Of a stretch of 64,000 nt of DNA, positions 17,284 to 26,680 are shown piece after piece. Numbering within the stretch: position 1 is the stretch's first letter; every line of letters starts with the position of its first letter. A model generated the notes under the pieces. It had not been told where the DNA came from, made no database searches, and saw only the letters and a program-made list of their open reading frames with translations. Source of the stretch: an uncultured Lachnospiraceae bacterium (GTDB lineage: Bacteria; Bacillota; Clostridia; Lachnospirales; Lachnospiraceae); contig URSA01000005.1 in NCBI GenBank assembly GCA_900550475.1, positions 96,195-160,194 on the forward strand. The letters are read 5' to 3'. The position numbers were made by a program, and so were the translations under genes.

Positions 17284-18810
17284 TTACTGGATATCCAGGA
17301 ATGCACACTCTACCGTCAGGCAGTAGTAAAGATCCCCGTCAACCGCAATGCCCTTGTAGGACTGATTGTAAACATTTCCTGCCGCTGTGGTCACGACTGC
17401 GACAACATCTGCACTGTCACCGTTGTTGGTGATGGTCAGGCTTACGTCAGCGCCGTCAATGTCCGTAAGGAAGGTATCCCAGTTCCAGTCGCACTCCGGT
17501 GTCACAATGCCGTCATAGCCTGTGCCCCAGCCGAAGTTGTCTGCACGGAGTACCGCATATTCCTTGTAGTCCGCATTGTCTGCCGCAGAGTGAACGTCTG
17601 CCACGTTCTGCAGTACCACCAGGAAGTTGTGCCAGTTGTTCAGCTCGCTGGAGTAATTCTTGAAGTTCACGGTCACAGACTCGCCGGAGGGAACTGCAGC
17701 CACATCGGAGAATGCGCTCCAGAACGGGGTAGCGCAATCCGTCGTACCAACCACGGTACCGGTGGTAACCACGCCGCTGTGGTCTGCCGCAACGGGCTCT
17801 TCCTCAACAACATCAGACTCTCCTTCGGGAGCAACGCTCTCAACGGAAGGATCGCCCAGTGCGTACAGGGAAGCAACCTGACCCGCGCTCAGTGCGCTGT
17901 CGAATACATAAAGGTCGTCTACAAATCCCTTGAATACGGTATCCCAGTAGTTGATGCCGAAGTAGGACTCAAATGCATGGTCGCCCGGCTGCATGATATT
18001 GGGAGCAAGGGTTGCATCCCATGTATACTCAAAGTAGGTGTTGCTTGTGTAGTTTGCCTGGGAATCGTATACCAGCTCGCCGTTCACATAGAACTGTGCG
18101 CCTGCGGTGGTGCTTCCAAGCGGGCTCTCCTGCTTCTCACCGGAGCAGACGATCGTCACCATCGCCCATTCTCTCTTGCCGTGGATGGAGTCATCCCAGC
18201 CGTACATCCAGGGCCAGCAGTCCGTGCCGTCCTGTGCGTCGCTTGCCTCGTTGCGGCTCCATACGATGGGGAAGATCTTTGCGCCGTCTGCGCCCCACTC
18301 GGACTGTGTTACATTCAGCCATGTAACGTCATTTCCTGCGTCTGCAGCCTTGCCGATGCTGTGGCCGATCTGCAGGGTGGGACCGAAGGTTGCCAGTCTG
18401 TTTGCGTTTACCCAGAAGGATACAGTGTAGGCATCTGTTCCGGTTGCGTTAAGATTCAGGTTAAGACCGTAGCTTCCGTCCAGATAGAGTGCCTTGCCCA
18501 CAGGGCCGTCCGCATAGACAAATTCCTTGTCAACCGCTTCCAGTCCGTAGGTCGCGCCGTCATTGTCTCCCACATTATCACTCTGCACAACTGCGGAATA
18601 CCCCTCCGCATCACCGTCAAAGGTGTAGTGTGCAAATGCCTCCGGCAGAGCCTCGGGTGAGATCTCACCGCCGTTGTCCTTGTTCTCCTCGGTCTGTGCC
18701 GCACTTCCGGTCTCGTTTGTGCTGCCGCCGGTTTCCTTGCCGCCGCACGCCGTAAGCAGGGTTGCCGCCATCGCCGTACACAACAGAATGCTTAATACTT
18801 TCCTTTTCAT
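17284..18810 (-). CDS. LamG-domain lipoprotein with C-terminal putative glycan-binding domain
   Basis: A roughly 508-residue surface lipoprotein; lipobox LLTAC with Cys22. Residues about 60-310 form a concanavalin-like LamG domain (AHYTFDGDAEGY, GKALYLDGSYGLNL, YTVSFWVNA, KGFVDDLYVFDSALSAGQVASLY). The C-terminal 170 residues (ATPFWSAFSDVAAVPSGES, WHNFLVVLQN, VLRADNFGWG, DWNWDTFL) form a second beta-rich domain I have no family name for. No catalytic residues are apparent, so it looks like a pure glycan-binding protein. The ATG at 18810 follows GGAGGG. It is the last gene of the importer operon, 51 bp after the binding protein, and is closed by a terminator. Confidence 0.82.
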   Translation of the reverse strand: MKRKVLSILLCTAMAATLLTACGGKETGGSTNETGSAAQTEENKDNGGEISPEALPEAFAHYTFDGDAEGYSAVVQSDNVGDNDGATYGLEAVDKEFVYADGPVGKALYLDGSYGLNLNLNATGTDAYTVSFWVNANRLATFGPTLQIGHSIGKAADAGNDVTWLNVTQSEWGADGAKIFPIVWSRNEASDAQDGTDCWPWMYGWDDSIHGKREWAMVTIVCSGEKQESPLGSTTAGAQFYVNGELVYDSQANYTSNTYFEYTWDATLAPNIMQPGDHAFESYFGINYWDTVFKGFVDDLYVFDSALSAGQVASLYALGDPSVESVAPEGESDVVEEEPVAADHSGVVTTGTVVGTTDCATPFWSAFSDVAAVPSGESVTVNFKNYSSELNNWHNFLVVLQNVADVHSAADNADYKEYAVLRADNFGWGTGYDGIVTPECDWNWDTFLTDIDGADVSLTITNNGDSADVVAVVTTAAGNVYNQSYKGIAVDGDLYYCLTVECAFLDIQ

Positions 18811-18861
18811 ACTTTCCCTCCATTTTGTTTTTGATTGCTTATATAGCTGCCTTTCCACCTT

Positions 18862-20373
18862 TTACTGTGCAAAGGAATCTACCACTGCCTGATACTGTGC
18901 CAGCTCCTCCTCGGAGAGCACATTGTAGCCGCTCGGGCCAAAGTAGGAGATCATCGCCTCCGCATGATAATAGTTTGCCTGCTCGGTCGCCTCTTCCACA
19001 TAATCGGCTGCCTTTGATTTGCCCTTGTCCACCAGATCGTGGATACCGATCTTGTTAAAATACTGGTCGCAGAAGTTCCAGTAGCCTGCGATGCTGTACC
19101 AGCCGTAAGGAACCGGTCTGGTCACGCTTGCAAAATAATCATCCCAGTAGCTCTTGTGATCCTCGTCCTGAGGGAACAGGGATTTGTAGCCGTCCCATAC
19201 CTCTTTGTCCAGTGTGAGCGGCATGGGCATCTGGGAGTTCTTCAGGGCGACGCCCGATGCATTCGTGATGGTGTCATCCTGATAGATGGCAAGTCTTGCC
19301 TTCCAGCCGTCGATACCCCAGCCCATGAACTTCAGCAAAAGATATGCCTCGTAAGGGTACTGGCAGGAGGTGGATACGCCGCCCATATACATGGTTGCGA
19401 TCACGTTGTGCTCCTTCTCATCCACCACGTTGGGGGTCACATAAGGCACGATGTCCAGACCGTAGGTCTCCTGATAGCCGTCAACGCCCCACAGGTTCTG
19501 GTATGTCCAGAAGCCCTCGGAGAATACTGCCACATGTCCCGTTGCGCCGAACCATGCTTCCCAGTCGCCTGTCCAGTCCTCCATCTCCTGTGTCTCCTGA
19601 GAGGGCGCTACATAGCCTGCAAGCTTCAGATCCGAGAACTGCTGCTCTCCCACTGCCCAGTAGGAAAGGTCAAAGTCTGTTCCGTCAAAGCCGAACTCGC
19701 CCTTCAGCGCACGCTCCTCCGGTGAGCAGGCTGCAATGCCGTACAGGGAATCCAGTCTGTTGTAATATCCCAGTCCGAAATACTTCATCTGTCCGCTTCC
19801 GGGATCCACGGTGGCATCCTTGATCAGCTGGATCATCTCATCCCATGTCCAGTCGGTTCTGGGCATGTCAAGGTTCAGGGTCTTGATCACGTTTCTGTCA
19901 ATGAACACAGCGCTGGGCCAGTAAACCATGGGCGCCGCAAATCTGGCGGATGTGTCAAAGCAGCCGATGCCGTAATCGTTCACGGTTGCCATCAGATTCT
20001 TGTTTTCCGGGTCTGCATCCCAATACTCCGAAATATCCGCCCAGTACTGGTTTGCCAGTGCGGTATCGGAATCCGTACCCTCAAACACATCGGGGAAGGT
20101 TCCCGCCGCTGCCGCTGCGGAGAGATCCGTGCTCATATCCTCGATCACACGGCACTCCACCTTGATGTTGGGATACTTCTTCATAAACTCTTCCGCCAGC
20201 ATATTGATGGTCGTCTCATCCTCATAATGCCAGAAGGAAAGCGTAATATCGTCCGTAGTAACCCCGTTTTCGTCCACATTGCCGGACGGTCCCTTCGTCT
20301 TGGAACCGCAGCCTGCAAGCGAGAAGATCATCGACGCTGCAAGAAGCAGACTTACCAAAGCTTTCTTTTTCAT
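18862..20373 (-). CDS. Sugar ABC importer substrate-binding lipoprotein (family 1)
   Basis: 503 residues with signal peptide and lipobox SLAGCGSK, then DITLSFWHYEDETTINMLAEEF, PDVFEGTDSD and later WTYQNLWG typical of extracellular solute-binding protein family 1. It captures oligosaccharides outside the membrane for the two permeases encoded just upstream (20449-22435). The ATG at 20373 is chosen because AAAGGAGG precedes it; 25 upstream codons do not look like a signal peptide. No ATPase gene is in the operon, so a shared MsmK/MsiK-type ATPase must be assumed. Arabino-oligosaccharides are the likely ligand from context. Confidence 0.9.
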   Translation of the reverse strand: MKKKALVSLLLAASMIFSLAGCGSKTKGPSGNVDENGVTTDDITLSFWHYEDETTINMLAEEFMKKYPNIKVECRVIEDMSTDLSAAAAAGTFPDVFEGTDSDTALANQYWADISEYWDADPENKNLMATVNDYGIGCFDTSARFAAPMVYWPSAVFIDRNVIKTLNLDMPRTDWTWDEMIQLIKDATVDPGSGQMKYFGLGYYNRLDSLYGIAACSPEERALKGEFGFDGTDFDLSYWAVGEQQFSDLKLAGYVAPSQETQEMEDWTGDWEAWFGATGHVAVFSEGFWTYQNLWGVDGYQETYGLDIVPYVTPNVVDEKEHNVIATMYMGGVSTSCQYPYEAYLLLKFMGWGIDGWKARLAIYQDDTITNASGVALKNSQMPMPLTLDKEVWDGYKSLFPQDEDHKSYWDDYFASVTRPVPYGWYSIAGYWNFCDQYFNKIGIHDLVDKGKSKAADYVEEATEQANYYHAEAMISYFGPSGYNVLSEEELAQYQAVVDSFAQ

Positions 20374-20448
20374 GTTATATCCTCCTTTTATACCTTCTAT
20401 CTCTAATCCGGCATACGCCGCAATAGGATCAATGTGTTGTTCCGGCAT

Positions 20449-21456
20449 CTATTCGCCGGTGATGCCCGCCCTGTCAATACTCTCCACAAAGTACCTTTGC
20501 AGTACAAAGTAGATCAGAAGAAGGGGCAGTATACTCAGTGAGGTGGCTGCCATGCGGACGGACTCGTTTAAGCTGGTCGCCGTATCGCCCACCGTTGCCA
20601 GCGTGTTGAAGCTGGCGTCAAAATTCTTAAGCTGTATCACCAGATTGTTCCACATGCTCTTGGTGGAAAGTCCCTGCACATACAGCTCCGTCAGGTAGGA
20701 TTCGTTCCAGTACCAGACAAAGGAAAACAGAAACACCGTCAGTATGGCTGGCGCCGCCGAGGGCACCGCAATCTTGACAAAGGACCTGAAGTAGCCCGCC
20801 CCGTCGATCTTCGCCGCTTCAATCAGCACCTTCGGCACCTGCCTGAAGAACTGGTAGAAGATCAGGATGAAGATCGGTGCGTTCAGACCGTTGCCGAACA
20901 CCGCCGGCAGGATAAACGCCCAGAGCGTTCCCAATATCCCCGTGTCGTTGTAGAGCACATAGGTGGGAATCATGGTCACCTGCCTGGGAAGTATGTAGGA
21001 AAAGATCAGCAGTCCCAGCAGGATGTTCTTCCCCTTGAAGGTGAAGCTGGCAAAGCCGTAACCCACCAGCATACAGATCGCCACATTGCAGATGGTCGGC
21101 AGTCCCGCGATCAGGAAGCCCTTTCCGAGGGAAGCCCAGAAGCTCATGCTCTTTGCCGCATCGATATAGTTTTGCAGGTAGAGCGTGCTGGGAATCCATT
21201 TCACGGAGGAGTCCAGAAGATCATCCCGGTTCATAAAGCTGGTGCTGAACATGTAGAGGATCGGATAGAGATAGATAAATCCGATACAGATCAACAGGCC
21301 GTACACCACAAGCTGTTTGCCCACGCCCTCTTTGTCCTTGCTGCCGAACACAAACCGGTGCAGCTTCTCCTTGGTGAAGCACTTTTTAATAGTCTCCCTC
21401 GCCACTGTAAGTTTTGTAGCTGCGTTTTTTTCTTGTGCGCTCGATTCGTTTTGCAT
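20449..21456 (-). CDS. Sugar ABC importer permease, MalG/AraQ type
   Basis: 335 residues with six membrane segments and the EAA loop LIEAAKIDGAGYFRSFVKIAVP that docks the ATPase. The cytosolic N-terminal extension of about 45 residues is charged. The ATG at 21456 lies 71 bp inside the end of the upstream permease gene and has a strong GAGGAGGGG site 9 bases before it, so the long overlap seems real. It pairs with the MalF-like permease and the lipoprotein at 18862-20373. Confidence 0.9.
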   Translation of the reverse strand: MQNESSAQEKNAATKLTVARETIKKCFTKEKLHRFVFGSKDKEGVGKQLVVYGLLICIGFIYLYPILYMFSTSFMNRDDLLDSSVKWIPSTLYLQNYIDAAKSMSFWASLGKGFLIAGLPTICNVAICMLVGYGFASFTFKGKNILLGLLIFSYILPRQVTMIPTYVLYNDTGILGTLWAFILPAVFGNGLNAPIFILIFYQFFRQVPKVLIEAAKIDGAGYFRSFVKIAVPSAAPAILTVFLFSFVWYWNESYLTELYVQGLSTKSMWNNLVIQLKNFDASFNTLATVGDTATSLNESVRMAATSLSILPLLLIYFVLQRYFVESIDRAGITGE

Positions 21457-22435
21457 TGCGGATTCCCCTCCTCTCTATCTTCTTTGCCGTTCTCGCTTCT
21501 TTTTTCAGCGCCCGCTTCCTGCGCTTGACCTGTCTGTCGTAAATATCCCGCTTGGAGCCTAAAAGCAGGAAGAAGAGCAGCACGATCAGGGTGACGATCA
21601 CGGAGTACATCCACGCCATCGCCGAAGCATAGCCGTAACCCTTTTCCTTGGTTCCCGAAAACATTGCCGACTCGATCATGTTGATCAACTCATTCTGCTC
21701 GTTGCCGGATAAGAAGATCACGGAATAGATCGCGTTCAACAAAATCATGGGCTTGATGGTCGGCAGGGTGATCTTCCAGAAGCACTCCCACTTGGAGCCG
21801 CCGTCAATCTTTGCCGCCTCGTACAGCGCCGGGTCGATCTTTTGCAGCGCCGACAAGAAAATCAAAATCTGCACGCCGGAATACCAGAGAATCATGATCA
21901 TGTTGGAAAAGATCTCCCCGATGGACTGCGCCACCTTCGTCGGCAGGAACGTATCCAGCGCCGATACGATGGACTGCACGTTCATGGCGGGGATGCTCGC
22001 CGCTCCCTCCGAAACCAGCATGTTCATCACAGGCCCGCTCACGATGATGACCGGAAGGAAGAACACCAGTCTGAAAAAGCCCTTCAGACGTATGTTTCCA
22101 TTTAACATCATGGCGATCATCAGCGCGAACACCACGATGATGGGAACCTCCAGCACGGTCTGCCACAGATAGGTGACGATCTGCTGCGGGAACTCCGGAT
22201 TCTCCAGCCAGATCTGGGTAAAGTTTCCGGTTCCCACGTAGGTAAATACGGTTTTGAGCGGCGTGATCCTGATGTTGAACCACATGTAGTAGAAGGACTG
22301 GCAGAGCGGGTACAATAAGAACAGAAGTACCCCCACAAGCCAGGGGGCTATGAAGGCATAGCCCGCCAGCGCCTCTCTCTTTTCCAGTTTTCCAAGCCTG
22401 CCCTTAGGCTTCTTTTCTTTTTTCTCTCTGCTCAT
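21386..22435 (-). CDS. Sugar ABC importer permease, MalF/AraP type
   Basis: 349 residues with an N-terminal GKLEKREALAGYAFIAPWL start and six membrane segments; the EAA loop is LYEAAKIDGGSKWECFWKITLP. Beyond the last segment it has a strongly basic C-terminal tail (RQVKRRKRALKKEARTAKK and following) of about 50 residues, much of which is encoded in the region overlapping the next permease gene. It begins next to the DUF5696 stop codon. Function: transmembrane channel for an oligosaccharide importer, paired with the 20449-21456 product. Confidence 0.9.
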   Translation of the reverse strand: MSREKKEKKPKGRLGKLEKREALAGYAFIAPWLVGVLLFLLYPLCQSFYYMWFNIRITPLKTVFTYVGTGNFTQIWLENPEFPQQIVTYLWQTVLEVPIIVVFALMIAMMLNGNIRLKGFFRLVFFLPVIIVSGPVMNMLVSEGAASIPAMNVQSIVSALDTFLPTKVAQSIGEIFSNMIMILWYSGVQILIFLSALQKIDPALYEAAKIDGGSKWECFWKITLPTIKPMILLNAIYSVIFLSGNEQNELINMIESAMFSGTKEKGYGYASAMAWMYSVIVTLIVLLFFLLLGSKRDIYDRQVKRRKRALKKEARTAKKIERRGIRNAKRIERTRKKRSYKTYSGEGDY

Positions 22436-24622
22436 CTACTCAACCACCTTATAGGACATTGCTTCTACGGTGCAGCCGTCCGCCTGTGCTGCGGTATCGC
22501 CGTAGTTCAGGTAAACCTTCACACCGTTGTCGTAGGTTACTACCGTAATTTTGTTATCCCTGATCTCATGCCCCGTGATGAAGGCTCCCTGCACCTTCTC
22601 ATTCAGTGCGCCCAGCGCCTCCGCATACTCCAAGATCGTGTCCCGGTACACGCTGTACTGGGAACTGTAAATATCGCAGGAGTTGGTGTAGATCAGGTCA
22701 GCGGAATTTTCCATGGTCAGGTAGAAGGAGGGGTAGGTTCCCGTCTCCACCAGCTTTAAGAAAAACTCCTGTTTGTTGGCTTCAAAGTTCACATATTCGG
22801 AATATACCGGCATCACGCCCTTCAGCACGATGGACAAGAACGGTACGCTCTCATCCTCGTAGATGTAGCTGGAAGGATACAGCGGCATATCCAGAAAAGC
22901 GTCCGTGTTCTCCCACAGGTAAGCAAAGGGCTGCTCCAGCACAAGCGCATTGTCCGCGCTGAGCGTTTCAAGGGTCTGCCTGTAACTGTCCGCGCAGTCA
23001 AACCGGGAATAGTACGTTCCGCTGTAGCTGTAAGAGAACAGCGTGTTGGTAATGCCCGCCACCGCCAGATTTGCGATGCCCTTCTTTGCACAACTGCCTG
23101 CCAGACCATTTAACATGGTGTTCGACCTTGCGGGCGTCAGGTAGAGGAACTCCTCATAGACATCCTTGTAGGTCTCCTCCACGAATTTCTTCTTGTTGAC
23201 CTTCTTGATCACATTGAAGGTGGCGTTTTTCTCGTCCGGATTGATCCGCAGCGCGTCGCTGTAAAGATAAAACTGAATATCCTCTTCCGCCGCTTCCTTC
23301 ATCAGAGCCGCCAGCTCCTTCGTGCCGCCGATGGCGGAATCCGCCTTCAGGCTGTTCACCGGTACATTGTAGAGTCCGCCCTTCTGCCAGCCCTTGTAGA
23401 CGCTGAACAGCTCCGTCACACCGCTTGTTTCCAGATCCTTGTAGATCTCCCGGATATCCTCCACCGTGGTCATCACGATGGCGCTGGTGCCGATCACCCA
23501 TTTCTCCCTGTCCGTTCCGAGGAAATCCAGCCGTGTGCGGTAGGAATCCTCCTTGAGCGTCAGTTCCCCGCGTGCGATCAGGTAATTGCGGTAGGCATTT
23601 GCCATGCCGCAGTAATTTGCTTCCCCCTGTGACAGGAACAGGAATCTCACGGCAAGATCCGAGTGGCTTCTGTCCGTCTCCACCATCTTGAAGGAACCGG
23701 AGGTGGAATTGTTGCTGGTGGGCTGGGTGTAAAGCCTGCGCTCCGTGAACTTTGCGTAGATACGGTTGTAGTCCACGTTGACGCCGTTGGGGTTTGCCTC
23801 TATGCTGGCGCGCTGCGCGCCCTCCTCCACCACCGCCAGATAGGCGATGCCGTCGTCGGTAAACGCCATGCCGTACACCGGTGCGATCACCTTGTTGGCG
23901 TCGTTTACCATCTCGTATTTATCCCAGAGAAGGGAGATCACCTCGGAGTCGGCAAAGCCGTTGTCCGAGCCGTAGATCATGCCCGAGTAGCCGCTATTGA
24001 ATCTTCCGTCCTTATCGTCCAGATAGATCAGGGCGCCGTTGCCGTCCGGGATGAGCATGTAGCCCGCCTTGTCGTCCAGATACGACCAGCCCATATACGG
24101 ATAGAGGGATATGGTGCCGATATAGTATTCCGTTCCGTCCTCCACGATGGATTCATCCGGTACGCTGACCGTGAATCCGTCCTCGTTCAGGGAAACTTTC
24201 AAAGTGATGCCCACCTTGTATTTGACCCAGTAGAGCGATGCCTCAAATCCGTCGTCCTTGTATGTAATTTCTTTCTTTACCTCATCATTGACCAGATCCG
24301 CCTGCAGGGTATCCATGCTGGAATAGATCAGGTTCAGCACCACCGCCGAGCGCATGGCGCCCATCCACGTTTCGTTGTTCTTTCCGTCGTCATAGCTGAC
24401 CGCGCTCTCCATATACATGCCTGTGGCTTTGTCCTGCAGGATCACGGAGAGATCCTCCTCCTGCATATACAGCGCATAAGCGGCATTTTCCGCGATCAGG
24501 TCATGTCCCATAAGCTGTGCCGCCGCATGAACCGGAACAGATGCCGGAGCCGTCATAAACATTGTGGCTGCACAGACAGCCGCCAGAATAACCGCAACTG
24601 CTTTTCTCCACTTAGCTGCCAA
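22436..24622 (-). CDS. DUF5696 extracytoplasmic protein
   Basis: 728 residues with a signal peptide (AVAVILAAVCAATMFMTAPASVPVHA). The body is a secreted domain of unknown function recognisable as DUF5696 by YMESAVSYDDGKNNETWMG, AGYMLIPDGNGALIYLDD and FNSGYSGMIYGSDNG; the second half resembles a TIM-barrel-like fold (FSVYKGWQKGGLYNVP, LYSDALRINPDEKN). The start is TTG at 24622, 11 bp inside the preceding YIP1 gene, with GAGGTGG 9 bases upstream. It sits exactly between two importer modules. A glycan-handling role outside the membrane is plausible, but no catalytic assignment is possible. Confidence 0.82.
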   Translation of the reverse strand: MAAKWRKAVAVILAAVCAATMFMTAPASVPVHAAAQLMGHDLIAENAAYALYMQEEDLSVILQDKATGMYMESAVSYDDGKNNETWMGAMRSAVVLNLIYSSMDTLQADLVNDEVKKEITYKDDGFEASLYWVKYKVGITLKVSLNEDGFTVSVPDESIVEDGTEYYIGTISLYPYMGWSYLDDKAGYMLIPDGNGALIYLDDKDGRFNSGYSGMIYGSDNGFADSEVISLLWDKYEMVNDANKVIAPVYGMAFTDDGIAYLAVVEEGAQRASIEANPNGVNVDYNRIYAKFTERRLYTQPTSNNSTSGSFKMVETDRSHSDLAVRFLFLSQGEANYCGMANAYRNYLIARGELTLKEDSYRTRLDFLGTDREKWVIGTSAIVMTTVEDIREIYKDLETSGVTELFSVYKGWQKGGLYNVPVNSLKADSAIGGTKELAALMKEAAEEDIQFYLYSDALRINPDEKNATFNVIKKVNKKKFVEETYKDVYEEFLYLTPARSNTMLNGLAGSCAKKGIANLAVAGITNTLFSYSYSGTYYSRFDCADSYRQTLETLSADNALVLEQPFAYLWENTDAFLDMPLYPSSYIYEDESVPFLSIVLKGVMPVYSEYVNFEANKQEFFLKLVETGTYPSFYLTMENSADLIYTNSCDIYSSQYSVYRDTILEYAEALGALNEKVQGAFITGHEIRDNKITVVTYDNGVKVYLNYGDTAAQADGCTVEAMSYKVVE

Positions 24623-26660
24623 TCTTATACACCACCTCTCCCGCTATGGACTGCACAAAGTCAAACACCTGCGCCCACAGAACATAAATGATAAACGCCA
24701 ACAGTACCGCGATCAGTATGGTAAAAGCGGTCAGACAGATGATCTTCACCGTCTCCTTGACGCTGTAATTGTTGATTTCCTTGATCGACAGGAAGAACAG
24801 CACCGCGATCCACACATACATGAACAGGCTTGCAAATTCCACAAAGAACACTTCGTTGTATGTCACCACATGGGAGATGCAGAAAATAATCGGCATAAAT
24901 ACAATGTAGGGTGACAGGCTGTATAGGAAGGAACAGTAGATTGCCTTCAGCTTTCCTTCTCCGTCATTGATGGTACACATCAGGTAGTTGCACCCGGTAA
25001 CCAGCGCAAGCGCAAGCACGATCATGCCGATGTCGGAAAAGATGTCGTAGTATCCTTCCCTGACATTCTTCAAAAGGAATCCGCAGAAATACTTGTTGAT
25101 GATGAAGAACAGGATAATGATCCCCAGCATAATATTTGCGCTTAAAACGGATACCCTGCCCTCCCGCTTGATGCCGTAGCAGCCGTCAATGGGATGCTTC
25201 ATAAAATAGAACATATAGCGGAGCTGTTTTACCAGCTTGTAATCCTTCCACTTTGCAACCACTCTGCGGGGCGCCTTCAGGATCCCCTTCTTCTGATCCG
25301 CGTAGCACAAAATCTTCTTTAGCAGCCACAATCCCACGATCACCAGAAGCACCGGCACCATGTTGCGTTTCAGCCAGTCGTTGCGGATCTCCCAGAATGC
25401 GTCCGAGTAGCCGTCTGCATCCTTCGCAAGCTTTGCGTAGGCGAGCGCCTCCTCGTAGTTTTCCTCCTGCAAGAGCGCTCTGTCCATTGCCATGTTGGCA
25501 TAGTCAAACAGGTTGTTCATTTTCAGGACTTCGTCCAGAGGCTCCTTGCTCTCCGTGTAACGTCCCTTGGAGAAAAGGTACAATGCCTCATGCAGAAGAT
25601 CCGTGAACTCCGTGGGCTCGTAGATCTGAATCTGCGCCTTGTCGGAATCCAGCACATAGATCTTGTCGTCTCCGCCGATCTGGATTGCCTCCACCTTTGT
25701 GGAAAGACCGATTCTCTGCTGGCCGTCGTCGCTTCCGCCGAATACGAACAGAAGCTCGCCCTCATTGTTGTACTCGTATATGTAGCCCTGCGTGGAGACC
25801 ACAAACACATTGTCATGGTTTCCCACCGCTACCGCCGCCGGAACCGGCTCGTAGGTATCCGCCTCGATCATGTTGGTGCCGGCGATGTTCAGACGCTTCA
25901 GCGTATCTTCCCTCTCGCCCCTTGTCACCGTGTAGATCAGGCCCTTTTCGTCGATCGCCATATTGTCCGGCGTGGAGGGAATGTTGCCCTGGGATTTCGC
26001 CCGCTGCGCATCCGTCTGGATCGCTCTCCAGAAGATGTTCCACAGGGAGGCGCTGGTATGGTTGGTTCCGAAATAGCCGAGAAACGTACCGCCCTCCACC
26101 GGGCTGATCTGCACGATACCGTTGTTGTTGGATTCGCAGATCACATACATGGTTCCCGATTCGTTTACCACTATCTTAAGGGGCAGGAAATCCTGCGTGC
26201 TGCCGTAGAGCGGATGCTCCGGCTTTCCGTAGGTCTGCTTCAGATTGCCTTCTCCGTCAAAAACGAAAATGCTCCTGGCATCCCTGTCCGCCACATAGCA
26301 GGTGTGGTCATTTGTCACATAGATACCTCTGGGGTTCTGCAGGATGCCCTCGCCGAAGGTGCCGATCAGCTCCCCCTCCATGTCCGATATCACCACTCTC
26401 GCATTTCCGCTGTCCAGAATGTAGATGCGGTTGTCTGCGGTGATGGTGAAGTCCGTGGGGGCAAACAGTGCCTCGTCTCCGATCTTTGTGATGGTCGCAT
26501 AGGGAAGATACGCCGTCTGCGTCTCCGTCACATAGCCATCCCCGTCAATGGTGTAGGTGCGGTAAGGAGAATCCGCCCTCACCGTGAGCGGCGTGACCGC
26601 CACCCCTGTAAAGAGGAGGAGAGCTGCCAATGAAATTAAAAGTTTTCTCGATCGCTTCAT
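24612..26660 (-). CDS. NHL-type beta-propeller fused to a YIP1 membrane domain
   Basis: 682 residues in four parts: signal peptide (1-29), a six-bladed NHL-like propeller (about 40-330; ITADNRIYILDSGNARVVI, GIYVTNDHTCYVADRDARSI), a helical TPR-like stretch (about 340-420; LYLFSKGRYTESKEPLDEVL), and a C-terminal YIP1-type domain with about six membrane helices (YMFYFMKHPIDGCYGIKREG onward). It presents a propeller outside the membrane. It is the middle gene of the importer operon, 20 bp after a permease gene and overlapping DUF5696 by 11 bp. It may be a scaffold for the uptake complex; this is inference. Confidence 0.85.
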   Translation of the reverse strand: MKRSRKLLISLAALLLFTGVAVTPLTVRADSPYRTYTIDGDGYVTETQTAYLPYATITKIGDEALFAPTDFTITADNRIYILDSGNARVVISDMEGELIGTFGEGILQNPRGIYVTNDHTCYVADRDARSIFVFDGEGNLKQTYGKPEHPLYGSTQDFLPLKIVVNESGTMYVICESNNNGIVQISPVEGGTFLGYFGTNHTSASLWNIFWRAIQTDAQRAKSQGNIPSTPDNMAIDEKGLIYTVTRGEREDTLKRLNIAGTNMIEADTYEPVPAAVAVGNHDNVFVVSTQGYIYEYNNEGELLFVFGGSDDGQQRIGLSTKVEAIQIGGDDKIYVLDSDKAQIQIYEPTEFTDLLHEALYLFSKGRYTESKEPLDEVLKMNNLFDYANMAMDRALLQEENYEEALAYAKLAKDADGYSDAFWEIRNDWLKRNMVPVLLVIVGLWLLKKILCYADQKKGILKAPRRVVAKWKDYKLVKQLRYMFYFMKHPIDGCYGIKREGRVSVLSANIMLGIIILFFIINKYFCGFLLKNVREGYYDIFSDIGMIVLALALVTGCNYLMCTINDGEGKLKAIYCSFLYSLSPYIVFMPIIFCISHVVTYNEVFFVEFASLFMYVWIAVLFFLSIKEINNYSVKETVKIICLTAFTILIAVLLAFIIYVLWAQVFDFVQSIAGEVVYKIGS

Positions 26661-26680
26661 TTAATCCTCATCCTCTCATT

